Shown here piece after piece: positions 6,808 through 16,600 of a stretch of DNA of 24,192 nucleotides. The stretch lies in assembly GCA_022424925.1 (NCBI GenBank), contig JAKMGM010000035.1, positions 1-24,192 of the forward strand. Direction: 5' to 3'. The number at the start of each line of letters is the position of its first letter. Positions within the stretch are counted from its first letter, which is position 1. The notes below the pieces were generated by a model. It ran no database searches, was not told the DNA's origin, and saw nothing but the letters and a program-made list of their open reading frames with translations. The translations under genes and the position numbers were made by a program. Origin of the DNA: Candidatus Poseidoniaceae archaeon. GTDB taxonomy: Archaea; Thermoplasmatota; Poseidoniia; Poseidoniales; Poseidoniaceae.

Positions 6808-8226
6808 ATGCGAATAATCATTGGTGGTGCGGGTCGGGTTGGAACTGACATGGCTCGAGCATTACGTGCTGAAGACATGGATGTTGTTTTGGTTGATTCG
6901 GACTCTCGTGCGGTTAAGAACGCACAGAATCTCGATGTACTGGTGATACATGGCGACCTCACAACCCGTGAGAAACTTCACGAAGCAGGGATTGGCGAGG
7001 CTTCAGTGTTTGTCGCAGCGACCAATTCGGATGAACGAAATCTACTTGCTTGTGCACTTGCGGAACACGCACACTATGAAGTTGCAGGCCCAAAGGCCAA
7101 ACCCCTTCTTTCGATTTGTCGAGTTCGAAACATGAATTACATCGAGGAACAAAATGCGGGGAACTTGCAGGAGTGGGCGAAGGTCAACCACGTAGTCAAC
7201 CCGCTTGAGGGAGCGATTCGCCGTCTTCATTCTGGTCTCCGTTCCTCTGCTATCGAAGAGGTCGTTCCATTCGGCCATGATGCGTTTATCATCGAATTGG
7301 ATGTAACTGAACACGCATCCCAGATCGTCTTCCAAAAACTTCGTGAAGCAACGCACAGAATCGAAGGAGGAATGCCGCTAATTGTGGGCTTGAAGCGTGA
7401 TGGTGAGAAGAGCCTCGTACCGGATGGCGATTACATGCTCATGCCGAACGACCGAATCGCAGTTGCGACAACAGGTTTGTCGAGTTTCAACCGTATCCTG
7501 AACATCTTTGGTCATGAGGCGACAGATTTCCCAGCACAACCTCGCGTCGCCGTCATTGGGGCGAACAAAATCGGTCAGAAAATAGCAGACGATTGGCTTG
7601 AATCAGGGGCGACAGTGACGGTCATTGAACGAGACCTCCAGGTTGCAAACTCCCTTTCAGGTGCTGAAATCGGTTCAAATCCAAATCTTGAAGTCATCCA
7701 TGGCGACCACCTCGACAGGGACATTTTAACGGAAATTGGAATTGCTGAGCATCACATTGCGATTGCAGCGCTTGAAGATGACCTTGCGAGTATTGCTGCT
7801 GCCTTACTTGCAAGTGACATGGGCGTCCAAAGAACGGGGCTCTTGTTGTATGATGCCGACCTCGTGAAAGTGACACAACGAATGGGAATCACTTTCGCTG
7901 TAGACAGAAAGCGAGTAGCCGTTGATAACATGCTGGCTCAAATTCACACCAAAACGGCAGGTGGGTATGCTATTCTTTCAAACATTCCAAACATCATCGG
8001 CGTCAGTATGGTGGTGACCGATGATTCTGGTGTTGTCGGAAAGCGTATCTCCGAGGCATCGTTCTCGGAATGGATGCGTATTGCTTTCATACAACGTCAA
8101 AACACGAACGGTACTTGGGAATCACTCCGCCCCTCTCCGGACAAAACCTTGCTTGAAGATGACCGATTGATTATCTTCTGCAGTCCTGATAGGGTTGTTG
8201 ACCTCGAAAAGCGGTTCAAGGTGTAG
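6808..8226 (+). CDS. trkA: Trk potassium uptake regulatory subunit TrkA
   Basis: This peripheral cytoplasmic protein binds NAD(H) or nucleotides and gates the TrkH potassium channel. At 472 residues it is close to bacterial TrkA and has the tandem arrangement RCK_N-RCK_C twice. The first Rossmann fold opens with MRIIIGGAGRVGTDMARAL and has the acidic strand end VVLVDSD. The second begins near residue 245 with VAVIGANKIGQKIADDW and has VTVIERD. RCK_C regions lie around residues 145-225 and 385-470. It is the middle gene of a three-gene operon and is followed two bases later by trkH, the expected partner. Confidence 0.95.
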   Translation: MRIIIGGAGRVGTDMARALRAEDMDVVLVDSDSRAVKNAQNLDVLVIHGDLTTREKLHEAGIGEASVFVAATNSDERNLLACALAEHAHYEVAGPKAKPLLSICRVRNMNYIEEQNAGNLQEWAKVNHVVNPLEGAIRRLHSGLRSSAIEEVVPFGHDAFIIELDVTEHASQIVFQKLREATHRIEGGMPLIVGLKRDGEKSLVPDGDYMLMPNDRIAVATTGLSSFNRILNIFGHEATDFPAQPRVAVIGANKIGQKIADDWLESGATVTVIERDLQVANSLSGAEIGSNPNLEVIHGDHLDRDILTEIGIAEHHIAIAALEDDLASIAAALLASDMGVQRTGLLLYDADLVKVTQRMGITFAVDRKRVAVDNMLAQIHTKTAGGYAILSNIPNIIGVSMVVTDDSGVVGKRISEASFSEWMRIAFIQRQNTNGTWESLRPSPDKTLLEDDRLIIFCSPDRVVDLEKRFKV

Positions 8227-8228
8227 TC

Positions 8229-9866
8229 ATGCGATTTGATGTGCTAGCACTGATTCTGGGGTGGACGCTGATAGCGTTAACACTACCACTGGTTTTCTGC
8301 GGCTTGTTGACGGTATGGCTTGATGACTGGCAAATGGCTGTCTACGCTTTTGCCATCCCCTCATTGCTCTCTCCGCTTATTGGAACCCTCATGCTGAGTT
8401 TGGGCACGCGTACCGATACAGCCGAACGGCTCAGAGACCGGGAAGCATTCGCCGCTGTCGCATTGGTATGGCCTATTGCCGTGTTCATTGGCGCCTTACC
8501 TTTTTGGCTCGGAGGAATGTTTGTCGGACCATTCACTGCTGATGCGGCGCTGATTGATATTGCACGAGGTGCTGTCAATGCCTGGTTTGAATCGATGTCA
8601 GGGTTCACGACGACTGGAGCTACTGTCATCTCGCACAACATGAGCCCAAACTGTATTCCGGGAACGACACCCGACTGCATCAATGCACAAGCCAGAGGCT
8701 TGCTGATTTGGAGGTCACTGACCCAATGGTTCGGTGGAATGGGTATCATTATGCTCGGGATGATGATTCTCTCGCGAGTTATAGGCGGTGGAATGGCGCT
8801 CGCCCGTGCTGAACTCACTGGCCCGTCGCTCTCGAGGTTGCGACCGAAACTCAAACAAACAGCATTTGCTCTTTGGGGTTTGTATCTTTCATTGACATTC
8901 ATTGAGTTCTGCCTGCTGTATTTCACGGGGGCTATGGACGTGTTTGATTCGGTTAACCACGCTCTCACTACCATGCCGTCTGGAGGATTTTCAACTCGCG
9001 ACGCAAGTATTGGTTACTATGATTCTGTTTTAGTCGAATCAATCATCATTCTGTTCATGTTCTTGGCAGGTGTGAACTTCACGCTCTTGTGGTTCATCCG
9101 AGATGGTGATTTCAATCGCGCCTTTGGTGATGAAGAATTCCGCAATTATGTCGCTTATGTTGCGGTCGCTGTATCGGCAATTGCAATCGCTCTCCTTGCA
9201 TCGGGGTTCACGCTCGAACATTCCTTACGAAATTCAATGTTCCAAGTCATGTCATTTGCAACATCCACTGGTTACACTTCAACGGACTACATGGATGATT
9301 CATGGCCGTTGGTAACCCACCTCATCTTGTTCATCCTCATGGTGGTAGGTGCGAGTGCTGGGTCGACCAGCGGAGGACTGAAGCTGTTGCGAGTCACCCT
9401 TGCGTTCAAGGTTGCAATGCGTGAATTGGTTCGTATTGCCCAGCCGCGAAAAATCGAACAAATACGACTGAATGGGAAAGTGGTCGAACAAAACCAACTG
9501 GGTCTCATCGTTGGTATGCTCTTTGTCTGGGTAGGTTTGTTTTTCATTTCCAGCCTCATTCTCGCTATTTTCATGCCGCATGATTCGTTTGAAAGCGTCA
9601 CAATGGTTGTGGCTTCCTCGCTCGGAAATACCGGGCCAACACTCGGCGATTTTGGTCCATCCAACACCTGGGAGAGCATGAATTCAGGCGCACTGGTCAT
9701 CACATCAATTCTCATGTGGTTCGGACGACTTGAACTGCTTACTGCTGTCATTTTGATTCATCCTCGAACATGGCGAAGAGAAAAGAGAGTTCACTCAGAC
9801 CGCTCGGCAATCGCCCTCTTCCGACGTTTGATAGAGGAGCGAGATGATCGAACGAAGGACGATTAG
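8229..9866 (+). CDS. trkH: Trk/Ktr potassium uptake channel subunit TrkH
   Basis: This integral membrane potassium transporter subunit has 545 residues. Four pore-loop repeats can be read: SMSGFTTTGATV, TMPSGGFSTRDASIG, MSFATSTGYTSTD and ASSLGNTGPTLGDFG. They surround the potassium filter and alternate with paired transmembrane helices (for example LALILGWTLIALTLPLVF at the N-terminus). The region GASAGSTSGGLKLLR is the typical intramembrane loop and helix. An AAGGTG five bases before the ATG supports the start. It lies two bases after trkA, and together they should form a complete uptake system. Its TAG overlaps the rfcL stop codon on the other strand. Confidence 0.95.
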   Translation: MRFDVLALILGWTLIALTLPLVFCGLLTVWLDDWQMAVYAFAIPSLLSPLIGTLMLSLGTRTDTAERLRDREAFAAVALVWPIAVFIGALPFWLGGMFVGPFTADAALIDIARGAVNAWFESMSGFTTTGATVISHNMSPNCIPGTTPDCINAQARGLLIWRSLTQWFGGMGIIMLGMMILSRVIGGGMALARAELTGPSLSRLRPKLKQTAFALWGLYLSLTFIEFCLLYFTGAMDVFDSVNHALTTMPSGGFSTRDASIGYYDSVLVESIIILFMFLAGVNFTLLWFIRDGDFNRAFGDEEFRNYVAYVAVAVSAIAIALLASGFTLEHSLRNSMFQVMSFATSTGYTSTDYMDDSWPLVTHLILFILMVVGASAGSTSGGLKLLRVTLAFKVAMRELVRIAQPRKIEQIRLNGKVVEQNQLGLIVGMLFVWVGLFFISSLILAIFMPHDSFESVTMVVASSLGNTGPTLGDFGPSNTWESMNSGALVITSILMWFGRLELLTAVILIHPRTWRREKRVHSDRSAIALFRRLIEERDDRTKDD

Positions 9867-11467
9867 AACAACTTCATCTGTCCTGGTGGGCTGTCCGGCT
9901 CATCGTCCTTTTTGTCCTCTGTCTCCTTCTCGGGGACCGGAATATCTGCTTCTCGTGGAACTTCTTCAGGCAGCGGTTCAAACGTACGTTCAAGCAATGA
10001 TTGCTCGTATGCTTCATCGTACTCTTGCATCAATTTCTTAGTGGCGCGTCGAGAAAGCGGCAGCCCTGCAAGCGATGCATGTTCTTCACTGGTGAATCCA
10101 AATTTCATGGAAAGCAAAAAATCCTGTGAATCTCCAAGGGTTGGGGAATCTTTCAACAAAGACGACAGCAAAGGCAGAATTTCTTCACGGAGTGCGGCAG
10201 AACTCATGCCGGTTTGTTCCCCAAGACGCTGAAGAATTGAAGGACGAGTGCGGGTTGAACTCCTTCGTAGGAAGTTGGGGTACGATGGATAAATCCTCGA
10301 ATCAAAAGGGATGGTGTTTGTCACCGATGCTGAAAGGCTGGCGAGGTGACTGCTCCAGTACCACGAGCGATGCGCCGTACTTCGGTACTGGCCCATGAAC
10401 ATCTTTGAAGCAACAGAAAGGCTTTGATTTCCACGATGAACAAATTGTGATTTTGGGAACAGGGAGGCATTATTCCAGTGAACCCAGTTGATCATGTCCG
10501 GCGGTGATTTTTCTATAGAACGGCCAATCTTGACTGCATTTTCGGCAAGTGTTGCGCGATATAATTTATCCAAGCCAGGGAATACACCTTCGGATGTATC
10601 GCGTCGCCCGGCGTACGCCTGACTTTCAACCATTTCTTTGGTGATCAGACCTTCTGCACTCGTGGAGAGAACTTGCAAGTCGCGCACAAGGGCCCGCAAA
10701 TCGCCTGGGTTCGCTGAGACCAATGCTTCGATCGCTGCATCATCGAATTCCAATTGCTCTTCTCGCAGTACGCGCCGAGCAATACGTCGTAATGCTTCGT
10801 TGCTTGCACGGTCAAAGGTAATGGTCTGAAGGAACCGTGTGAATCGGTCCCTCGTAGAGCTCCATGTTGAACCGCTTCCCCATAGCCCCATGATCTCATT
10901 GCAGGCTAGGATAACAGGTTGTCGGGTTTCCGCCAGCATACTCAGCAACTCCGCTTTTCCACCCGAGTCGCCTTTGAGCGATACAGGATTTCCTTTCGAG
11001 TCCTCGCCTTGCATGGCGTTATCGATTCGGTCTTGGCTCACTTTACGCAGACCACCTGAAAGATGGTCGACTTCGTCGAGCAGTACCAGCGTTCGCTGCT
11101 TTTTCGCTTCTGGGTTGTGGAACAGCGAACGATGTGTTGAACCATGCGTCGCTACTTTACGAATTGCAGCGGCGTTACGGGCATCCGATGCATTGAGTTC
11201 AATGACGTTCCACCCCATATCCTGAGCAATCGCTCGAGCAACAGATGTTTTCCCCACCCCGGGGGGTCCTACCAAGAGCAGTGCCTTTTTTCGCGGCGTA
11301 CCGTTTTGCCATTCATCGAGCCAAGCTCTTATTTTTCGCCGCTGGACTTCATTTCCTTCGAGTTGACGCTCGGATGTGGGCCGGTGGCGTTCTGTCCAAT
11401 CGCTCACCTCAGCCATAGTGGATGTTTCTTCCGAGGGTTCTTCAACCTTCACAGATGTATCGCTCAT
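9863..11467 (-). CDS. rfcL: Replication factor C large subunit
   Basis: This is a clamp-loader AAA+ ATPase of 534 residues that, with the small RFC subunit, loads PCNA on primed DNA. Motifs are ERHRPTSERQLEGNE near the N-terminus, Walker A GPPGVGKT (67-74), Walker B LVLLDEVD (127-134), sensor 1 ILACNE, and sensor 2-like GDLRALVRDLQ. An alpha-helical collar follows. The C-terminal tail is acidic and ends GQMKLF, a minimal PCNA-interacting (PIP) motif at the very end. A hydrophilic insert of about 20 residues after the Walker B region (EDSKGNPVSLKGDSGG) looks longer than usual. An internal ATG at 11416 (MAEVSDWTERHRP) is an alternative start. It follows glyS after 17 bases, probably as one transcript. 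Confidence 0.93.
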   Translation of the reverse strand: MSDTSVKVEEPSEETSTMAEVSDWTERHRPTSERQLEGNEVQRRKIRAWLDEWQNGTPRKKALLLVGPPGVGKTSVARAIAQDMGWNVIELNASDARNAAAIRKVATHGSTHRSLFHNPEAKKQRTLVLLDEVDHLSGGLRKVSQDRIDNAMQGEDSKGNPVSLKGDSGGKAELLSMLAETRQPVILACNEIMGLWGSGSTWSSTRDRFTRFLQTITFDRASNEALRRIARRVLREEQLEFDDAAIEALVSANPGDLRALVRDLQVLSTSAEGLITKEMVESQAYAGRRDTSEGVFPGLDKLYRATLAENAVKIGRSIEKSPPDMINWVHWNNASLFPKSQFVHRGNQSLSVASKMFMGQYRSTAHRSWYWSSHLASLSASVTNTIPFDSRIYPSYPNFLRRSSTRTRPSILQRLGEQTGMSSAALREEILPLLSSLLKDSPTLGDSQDFLLSMKFGFTSEEHASLAGLPLSRRATKKLMQEYDEAYEQSLLERTFEPLPEEVPREADIPVPEKETEDKKDDEPDSPPGQMKLF

Positions 11468-11484
11468 TGGCTCGCTTTTTTGGC

Positions 11485-13155
11485 TTAAATTTCATCGATA
11501 TGGATACGATGTTGCTCACCTGTATCGCGCATACGAACGGTAACTGTTTGGTCTTCAAGTGACTGATGATCGACAGTAATGCAACGTGGCACTCCGATTT
11601 CGTCAGCCCGAGCATACCGACGACCAATAGAACCGCTTGAATCGTACATCGAAACAGTGGCAGCTTTCATGCAGAGTTTTGCATGAATTGATTGCGCCAT
11701 TTCGCCCATTCCATCCTTCTCGAACAGCGGGAATACACAGTAATCGACCGGTGCGATACGCTCATTCAAACGGAGCGTCGTATAGATTTCATCTTCTTTT
11801 CCAGATTCATCATAGGCATGGTCCAATATGTGCCAAATAATCCGGTCGATTCCAAATGCAGGTTCAACGACATGGGGAATGTACCATTCACCTGAAACCG
11901 TTTCAGTGCGTTGAACTCTTTTCACATGTTCGGCCTCGACAACCACCTGCTCACCCGATTCGAGGTGCAGTGTTTGCGGGAATTGTTCATCAGCAGAGAG
12001 TTGTTCGACAGCCGCTTTAACCGCTCCTGCGAGTGCACGGAATGCAGGACCTGCCTTCGAACCGTCCGTGGTCCAACCGTCAATTTCGATGACGTGGGGC
12101 TCGTCAAACTCTCGTCGCGCTCGGAGCGTTTTTCCCGTGGCTTTTTCGTGTGCTTCAAGGTCATAGCAGCCTCTATGGGCGATTCCAACGCATTCGACCC
12201 AGCCATATGAACCGTGGATTTCAGCGTCCCAGCAATCTGAGGCATAGTGAGCCATTTCATCCGCTTCATGCTGACGGAATCGGAGTCGTTGATGGTCAAT
12301 TCCTACCTTCGTGAGAAAATCAAACGTTTTCGCCATGAAGAAACCAACCGTTTCGTGACGGATGATGTTGGCCTCAATAGCCTCCTTGAAGGTCATACGC
12401 AACTCGCCTTTTTGGTCAGCTACCAAGGAAATCGCCTGTCCGTCCCAGGGTGAGAAATCGTGCTGTGATGTTTCATGAGGATTAACAAAATATTCCAACT
12501 CAGCCATGTTGAACTCTCGCAAACGAATCATACCTTGGCGAGGGGATATTTCGTTACGGTAGCCCTTTCCAATTTGTACCGCCCCGAACGGTAACCGTTC
12601 GCGGTTGTGCCTGTACAGTGCGGGAAAAGATGTGAACATGCCTTGTGCCGTTTCCGGTCGCATAAACCCTGGCCGTCCAGATGCACCAGCACCAATCGTC
12701 GTGTCAAACATGAGGTTTTGAGCGACAACCGGACTCCACGATGTAGCCCCGCACGATGGACAAGGTGGCTGAGACTGATTGAGAAGCGCTTGTAATTCAT
12801 CCTTCTGCAATGCATCAGGGTTTGTATGGTATGATTCAAGAAGTGTGTCTGCTCGGCTTGCCTCGTCGCAAGCAGTGCAGGTGGTCATGAAATCTGAAAA
12901 CTCACCGACGTGGCCGGAGGCTTCGAGGACGGCGTACGGTGTGACGGTTGGACATGACAATTCAACGATGTTACCCATGGAAAGCCAGTGGTCGAGCCAT
13001 GTTTGGTTGACTCGATTTCGCAAACGTCCACCGACCGGACCAAAATCATAGAATCCCTTGGCACCACCGTGAATCTCAAAAGCAGGTAGTACAATTCCTC
13101 TGCGTTTGAGCATCCCAGACATTCGTTCCAATCGAGCAGTATCGGCATCCGTCAT
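11485..13155 (-). CDS. glyS: Glycyl-tRNA synthetase, alpha2 archaeal/eukaryotic type
   Basis: This class II aminoacyl-tRNA synthetase of about 556 residues charges tRNA-Gly. The N-terminal region has the family signature RRGIVLPAFEIHGG and GFYDFGPVGGRLR. Cysteine pairs CTAC (~93-96) and CPSC (~132-135) probably bind zinc. Motif 2 is in GKGYRNEISPRQGMIRLREF, preceded by RPETAQGMFTSF, and motif 3 is in VEPAFGIDRIIWHIL. The C-terminal anticodon-binding domain starts near LNERIAPVDYCVFPL. A GTG at 13161 would add two residues, but the ATG at 13155 has a GAGGTG at good spacing. It is the first gene of a pair with rfcL and is divergent from the ferredoxin. Confidence 0.95.
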   Translation of the reverse strand: MTDADTARLERMSGMLKRRGIVLPAFEIHGGAKGFYDFGPVGGRLRNRVNQTWLDHWLSMGNIVELSCPTVTPYAVLEASGHVGEFSDFMTTCTACDEASRADTLLESYHTNPDALQKDELQALLNQSQPPCPSCGATSWSPVVAQNLMFDTTIGAGASGRPGFMRPETAQGMFTSFPALYRHNRERLPFGAVQIGKGYRNEISPRQGMIRLREFNMAELEYFVNPHETSQHDFSPWDGQAISLVADQKGELRMTFKEAIEANIIRHETVGFFMAKTFDFLTKVGIDHQRLRFRQHEADEMAHYASDCWDAEIHGSYGWVECVGIAHRGCYDLEAHEKATGKTLRARREFDEPHVIEIDGWTTDGSKAGPAFRALAGAVKAAVEQLSADEQFPQTLHLESGEQVVVEAEHVKRVQRTETVSGEWYIPHVVEPAFGIDRIIWHILDHAYDESGKEDEIYTTLRLNERIAPVDYCVFPLFEKDGMGEMAQSIHAKLCMKAATVSMYDSSGSIGRRYARADEIGVPRCITVDHQSLEDQTVTVRMRDTGEQHRIHIDEI

Positions 13156-13160
13156 TGTCA

Positions 13161-13166
13161 CACCTC
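13161..13166 (-). promoter_or_regulatory. Shine-Dalgarno site of glyS
   Basis: GAGGTG on the minus strand lies five bases before the ATG at 13155. It favours that start over the GTG at 13161, which lies inside this site. Confidence 0.55.
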
Positions 13167-13262
13167 ATCACCGGTAGGAGAACTGGCCTTTCAACCTCAC
13201 CGTTGCTCAAGGTGATTTATCGTCAAGCGTAGCGTTAAGAAGAACCGCCACGAGTGTATGCC

Positions 13263-13577
13263 ATGGGCCAATCGATGGTAGCCATCACCGAACCCGATTG
13301 TACGGGCTGTGATTTGTGCATAACCCATTGTCCGTTTGAAGCCCTACTTCCGCTTGCAGCGAACCCTGCGAACCGGACACACTCGAAGCGACCGGTTGTT
13401 GTCGTTGCATCACAATGTGTGGGTTGTCTTTCGTGCATTGGCTCGTGCCCCACCGGTGCTTTGCATGAGGTGCAAACGCCACTCGATGCATCGCAGTCGC
13501 CTCTTTTACTGATGCCAAAACCACCGGTGACTGAGACGGTGAACCGTTGGAAAAAAGGCGGCGTTAAGTGGGCTTGA
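13263..13577 (+). CDS. 2[4Fe-4S] ferredoxin
   Basis: This is a small electron carrier of about 104 residues with two complete cluster motifs: CTGCDLCITHCP (Cys 13, 16, 19, 23) and CVGCLSCIGSCP (Cys 52, 55, 58, 62). The linker between them is longer than in clostridial ferredoxins (29 residues between Cys23 and Cys52) and contains a basic patch (RTHSKRP). A proline-rich, basic tail of about 35 residues follows. Start options are GTG 13254, ATG 13263 and ATG 13275. I chose 13263, but no clear Shine-Dalgarno decides it. A weak TATA-like TTTATC lies near 13215. It has no adjacent oxidoreductase partner, so its redox partner cannot be inferred. Confidence 0.85.
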   Translation: MGQSMVAITEPDCTGCDLCITHCPFEALLPLAANPANRTHSKRPVVVVASQCVGCLSCIGSCPTGALHEVQTPLDASQSPLLLMPKPPVTETVNRWKKGGVKWA

Positions 13578-13587
13578 CGCACGATTC

Positions 13588-13602
13588 TTTTTGCATAGTT
13601 TT
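13588..13602 (+). terminator. Candidate T-tract terminator after the ferredoxin
   Basis: TTTTT (13588-13592) and TTTT (13599-13602) follow the ferredoxin stop within 25 bases, in the manner of archaeal T-rich terminators. There is no stem-loop. It would separate the ferredoxin from the Lhr transcript. Confidence 0.35.
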
Positions 13603-13634
13603 CCGTTACCTTGATTTACTTCTTACACCCGAGT

Positions 13635-13650
13635 CCGTCCATTGGGACGG
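13635..13650 (+). promoter_or_regulatory. Perfect 6-bp inverted repeat in the lhr leader
   Basis: CCGTCC-ATTG-GGACGG is a GC-rich hairpin or palindrome with a four-base loop. It ends 10 bases before the lhr ATG, just upstream of an A-rich spacer (GGAATAAAAA). It could be an operator or an RNA hairpin next to the ribosome binding region. The function is inferred only. Confidence 0.35.
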
Positions 13651-13660
13651 GGAATAAAAA

Positions 13661-16600
13661 ATGGCAGATATACAGTATCTTGTGAATCCTCTCGAAACCG
13701 AGGATTTACTCGAGTTGTTATGCCCTCCTGTTCGGAATTGGTTCAAAGATAAGTTCCCCGACTTCACCGAGCCACAAAAACTCGCGATTCCAGCGATTAT
13801 GAAGCAAGAGCATCTCTTGCTCTGCTCTCCGACGGGTTCAGGTAAAACCCTTACAGCCTTTCTCTCAATCATTGACCAATTGGTTCGAAGAGCGTTGGAT
13901 AACAAACTCGACAAGCGGGTGTATTGCGTCTACATTTCACCAATCAAAGCGTTGGCGAACGATATCGAACGCAACTTGATTGGACCGCTCACCGAAATTT
14001 CTGAATCCTATCTCCCGAGCCGTGCGCAAGAGATTCGTGTAGGACTTCGTACCGGTGACACACCGCAATCCGAGCGTCAAAAGATGTTGAGAAATCCTCC
14101 TCACATCCTCATCACTACACCTGAAAGCCTTGCTATTGCTATCACATCGCCAAGATTTCAACCGATTGTGAGCGAAGTTGAATACATGATCGTTGACGAA
14201 CTTCACTCTCTTGTTCCGACAAAGCGCGGCGTACATCTGGCATTAACGCTCTCGTATCTTGACACTTTGCTCAACCGTCCAGTTCAGCGAATCGGCATCT
14301 CAGCGACCATGGAGCCATTGGAAACAGTAGCGGAATATCTTGTCTCAAGCGATGACAGCGAAACTCGGGGTGGTAATACTCGCGTGTGCATCGCTAAAAT
14401 TTCCGGTTCTCGGGAATTGGATTTGGACATTCTGATTACCGACCCAAAGTTCAGCGACCTTTCAGTCCTCAAAATTTTTGACAAAAATGTAGAGGCCATC
14501 GCCGACCTCATTGCAGCACACACAACGACGCTGGTGTTTGCCAATACGAGAAAAATGACTGAAAACATCGTTTTGAAACTTCGACCGTATTTGGGTGACT
14601 TAGTCGCTGGGCACCACGGTTCAATGGATAAGAAAATTCGTCTTGATGTCGAGAAACAACTCAAACACGGTCACCTACGAGCCGTAGTCACCTCTTCTTC
14701 ACTTGAAATGGGTATCGACATCGGTTCTGTTGACTTGGTATTGCAAATTGGAAGTCCCGGTGATATTGCTACTGCACTCCAACGGATTGGACGTGCAGGT
14801 CACCATGTTGGTGGTATTCCAAGAGCCCGATTCTTACCGTCAAGCGTCGATGATTTGATTGAACTGGCTGCTTTACAAGCAGCCATTCAAACCGGTGACA
14901 TGGATCGTCTTGATTTTCCAGAAAATTGCCTCGATGTCGTGGCTCAGTTCATGATTGGCCTTGTCATCATCAATGAACTTGACATTGATGAGGCCTACGA
15001 AGTCATTGTCAATGCATGGTCGTATCGCAACTTCGCATATGACGATTTCATCGAAGTTCTGGATATGCTTGAAGAAGAACGACGGGTTTGGGTTGACTGG
15101 GAAGAAAACCTGTACGGAAAGCGAGGGTATTCCCGAATGATTTACTACACGAACATCGGAACGATTGCTCCGGACAACTCCTATCTTGTGTTCAATGCCG
15201 AGGGTTCGATTCTCGGACAACTGTCCGGTTCCTTCGTCTCAAACCTGCGCGGCGGCGATGTCATTTTGCTTGGAGGCTCAACCTATCGGGTAACCAACAT
15301 CCAAGGAACACGAGTGAACGTTGCATCCGTGACCGGCCACCGCCCTACCGTTCCTTCATGGTCTGGAGAGGCACGTTCGCGTTCACGTGAACTCTCAAAC
15401 GCTCTCCTGTCCCTGATTGGGCATTGTATCGTTGCCCTTCGACGTGAACGAGACCCGAGAATCCTACTTCGAGATGCCTACGGCCTTTCCGCAGATGTAG
15501 CAAACGCCATTGCCCGTCATCTCGAAGAGCACTCGATCGATTCATTCCAAGTGCCTGACCCGAACCGTATTCTTGTTGAGCAGGTCATATCTGGTGGCCA
15601 TCCAACATACATGATTACCACGTGTCGTGGTCGAGGTTTCAATACTGCATTGGGCTACTTTATGGCGGGTCTAGCGGAATCGAACAATATCTCGGTCATC
15701 GAACTTTCATTCGACGAGAATGGCTTACTCATTCGTACATCGGAAGAAGTTGACCCGGGCCAAATGTATCAAGCGTTCAGAAACAATGACCACATCGAGG
15801 TCATTGAACGTTACATCGTTAACACGCAGATTTTTGCAAAGCGTTTCCGTGAAGTATCGGGTCGTTCAATGATTATCCCCAAGCGAATAGGTGCTGAGGA
15901 AATAAGCCCCCAACAATTCCAACAGCGAGCAGATGCATTGTTGAACAAGCACCGCACTATCGATGATAGTTTGCTTATGCGCGAAGCCAAAAATGAAATC
16001 ATGTTTGGCGACATCGACATGAAAAGTCTGCAACAATTCCTCAACCTGTGCGTATCGGGAGATGCTCGCATTGTGCACAACAAGGTCACCGTTCCATCCC
16101 GCTTGGGCATGTCGCTGTTCATGTCTGCATTCGAAGACCTCATGGCGATGAAAACCCGTGCCTTCCTGGTCAAAGACATCGACCCTGCAGTCTTACAACG
16201 CCTACTCGGGACTCGAAGTTTAGCGACTGAATTAACCGCTGAGCAACTTTCGAAGTTTTACTTGGATAAAGCTCCGATTCCAGAGAACGCCGAACAGTTG
16301 TTCATCCTGATGTCCCACGGAGGCGGTTTGGACTCTTCCTTCCAAAACCCATTGTATAACGAAAAACTGAAGGACGTCGAATTCGAACTGATTCGTGGAT
16401 GGGTTGAAGAATTATGTCAGGCAGGTAAAATTACCAAGCTTGAGGGAACTGGGGCTGAGGAACTTGATGGGAAATGGTTCAGTTCATTTATGGCAGAAAT
16501 ACACGGCACGCTCGGTTGCTTATCGGTCAATGGTGGTAAAGACGTTGATGACCTGCGTGAACTTCATACCCGTGGCCTGTCCTATAGAATTGCGACTCAA

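Noticed and set aside
8342..8974. 210-codon minus-strand open frame
   Set aside because: It is antisense to trkH pore-loop codons; the TrkH translation is conserved.
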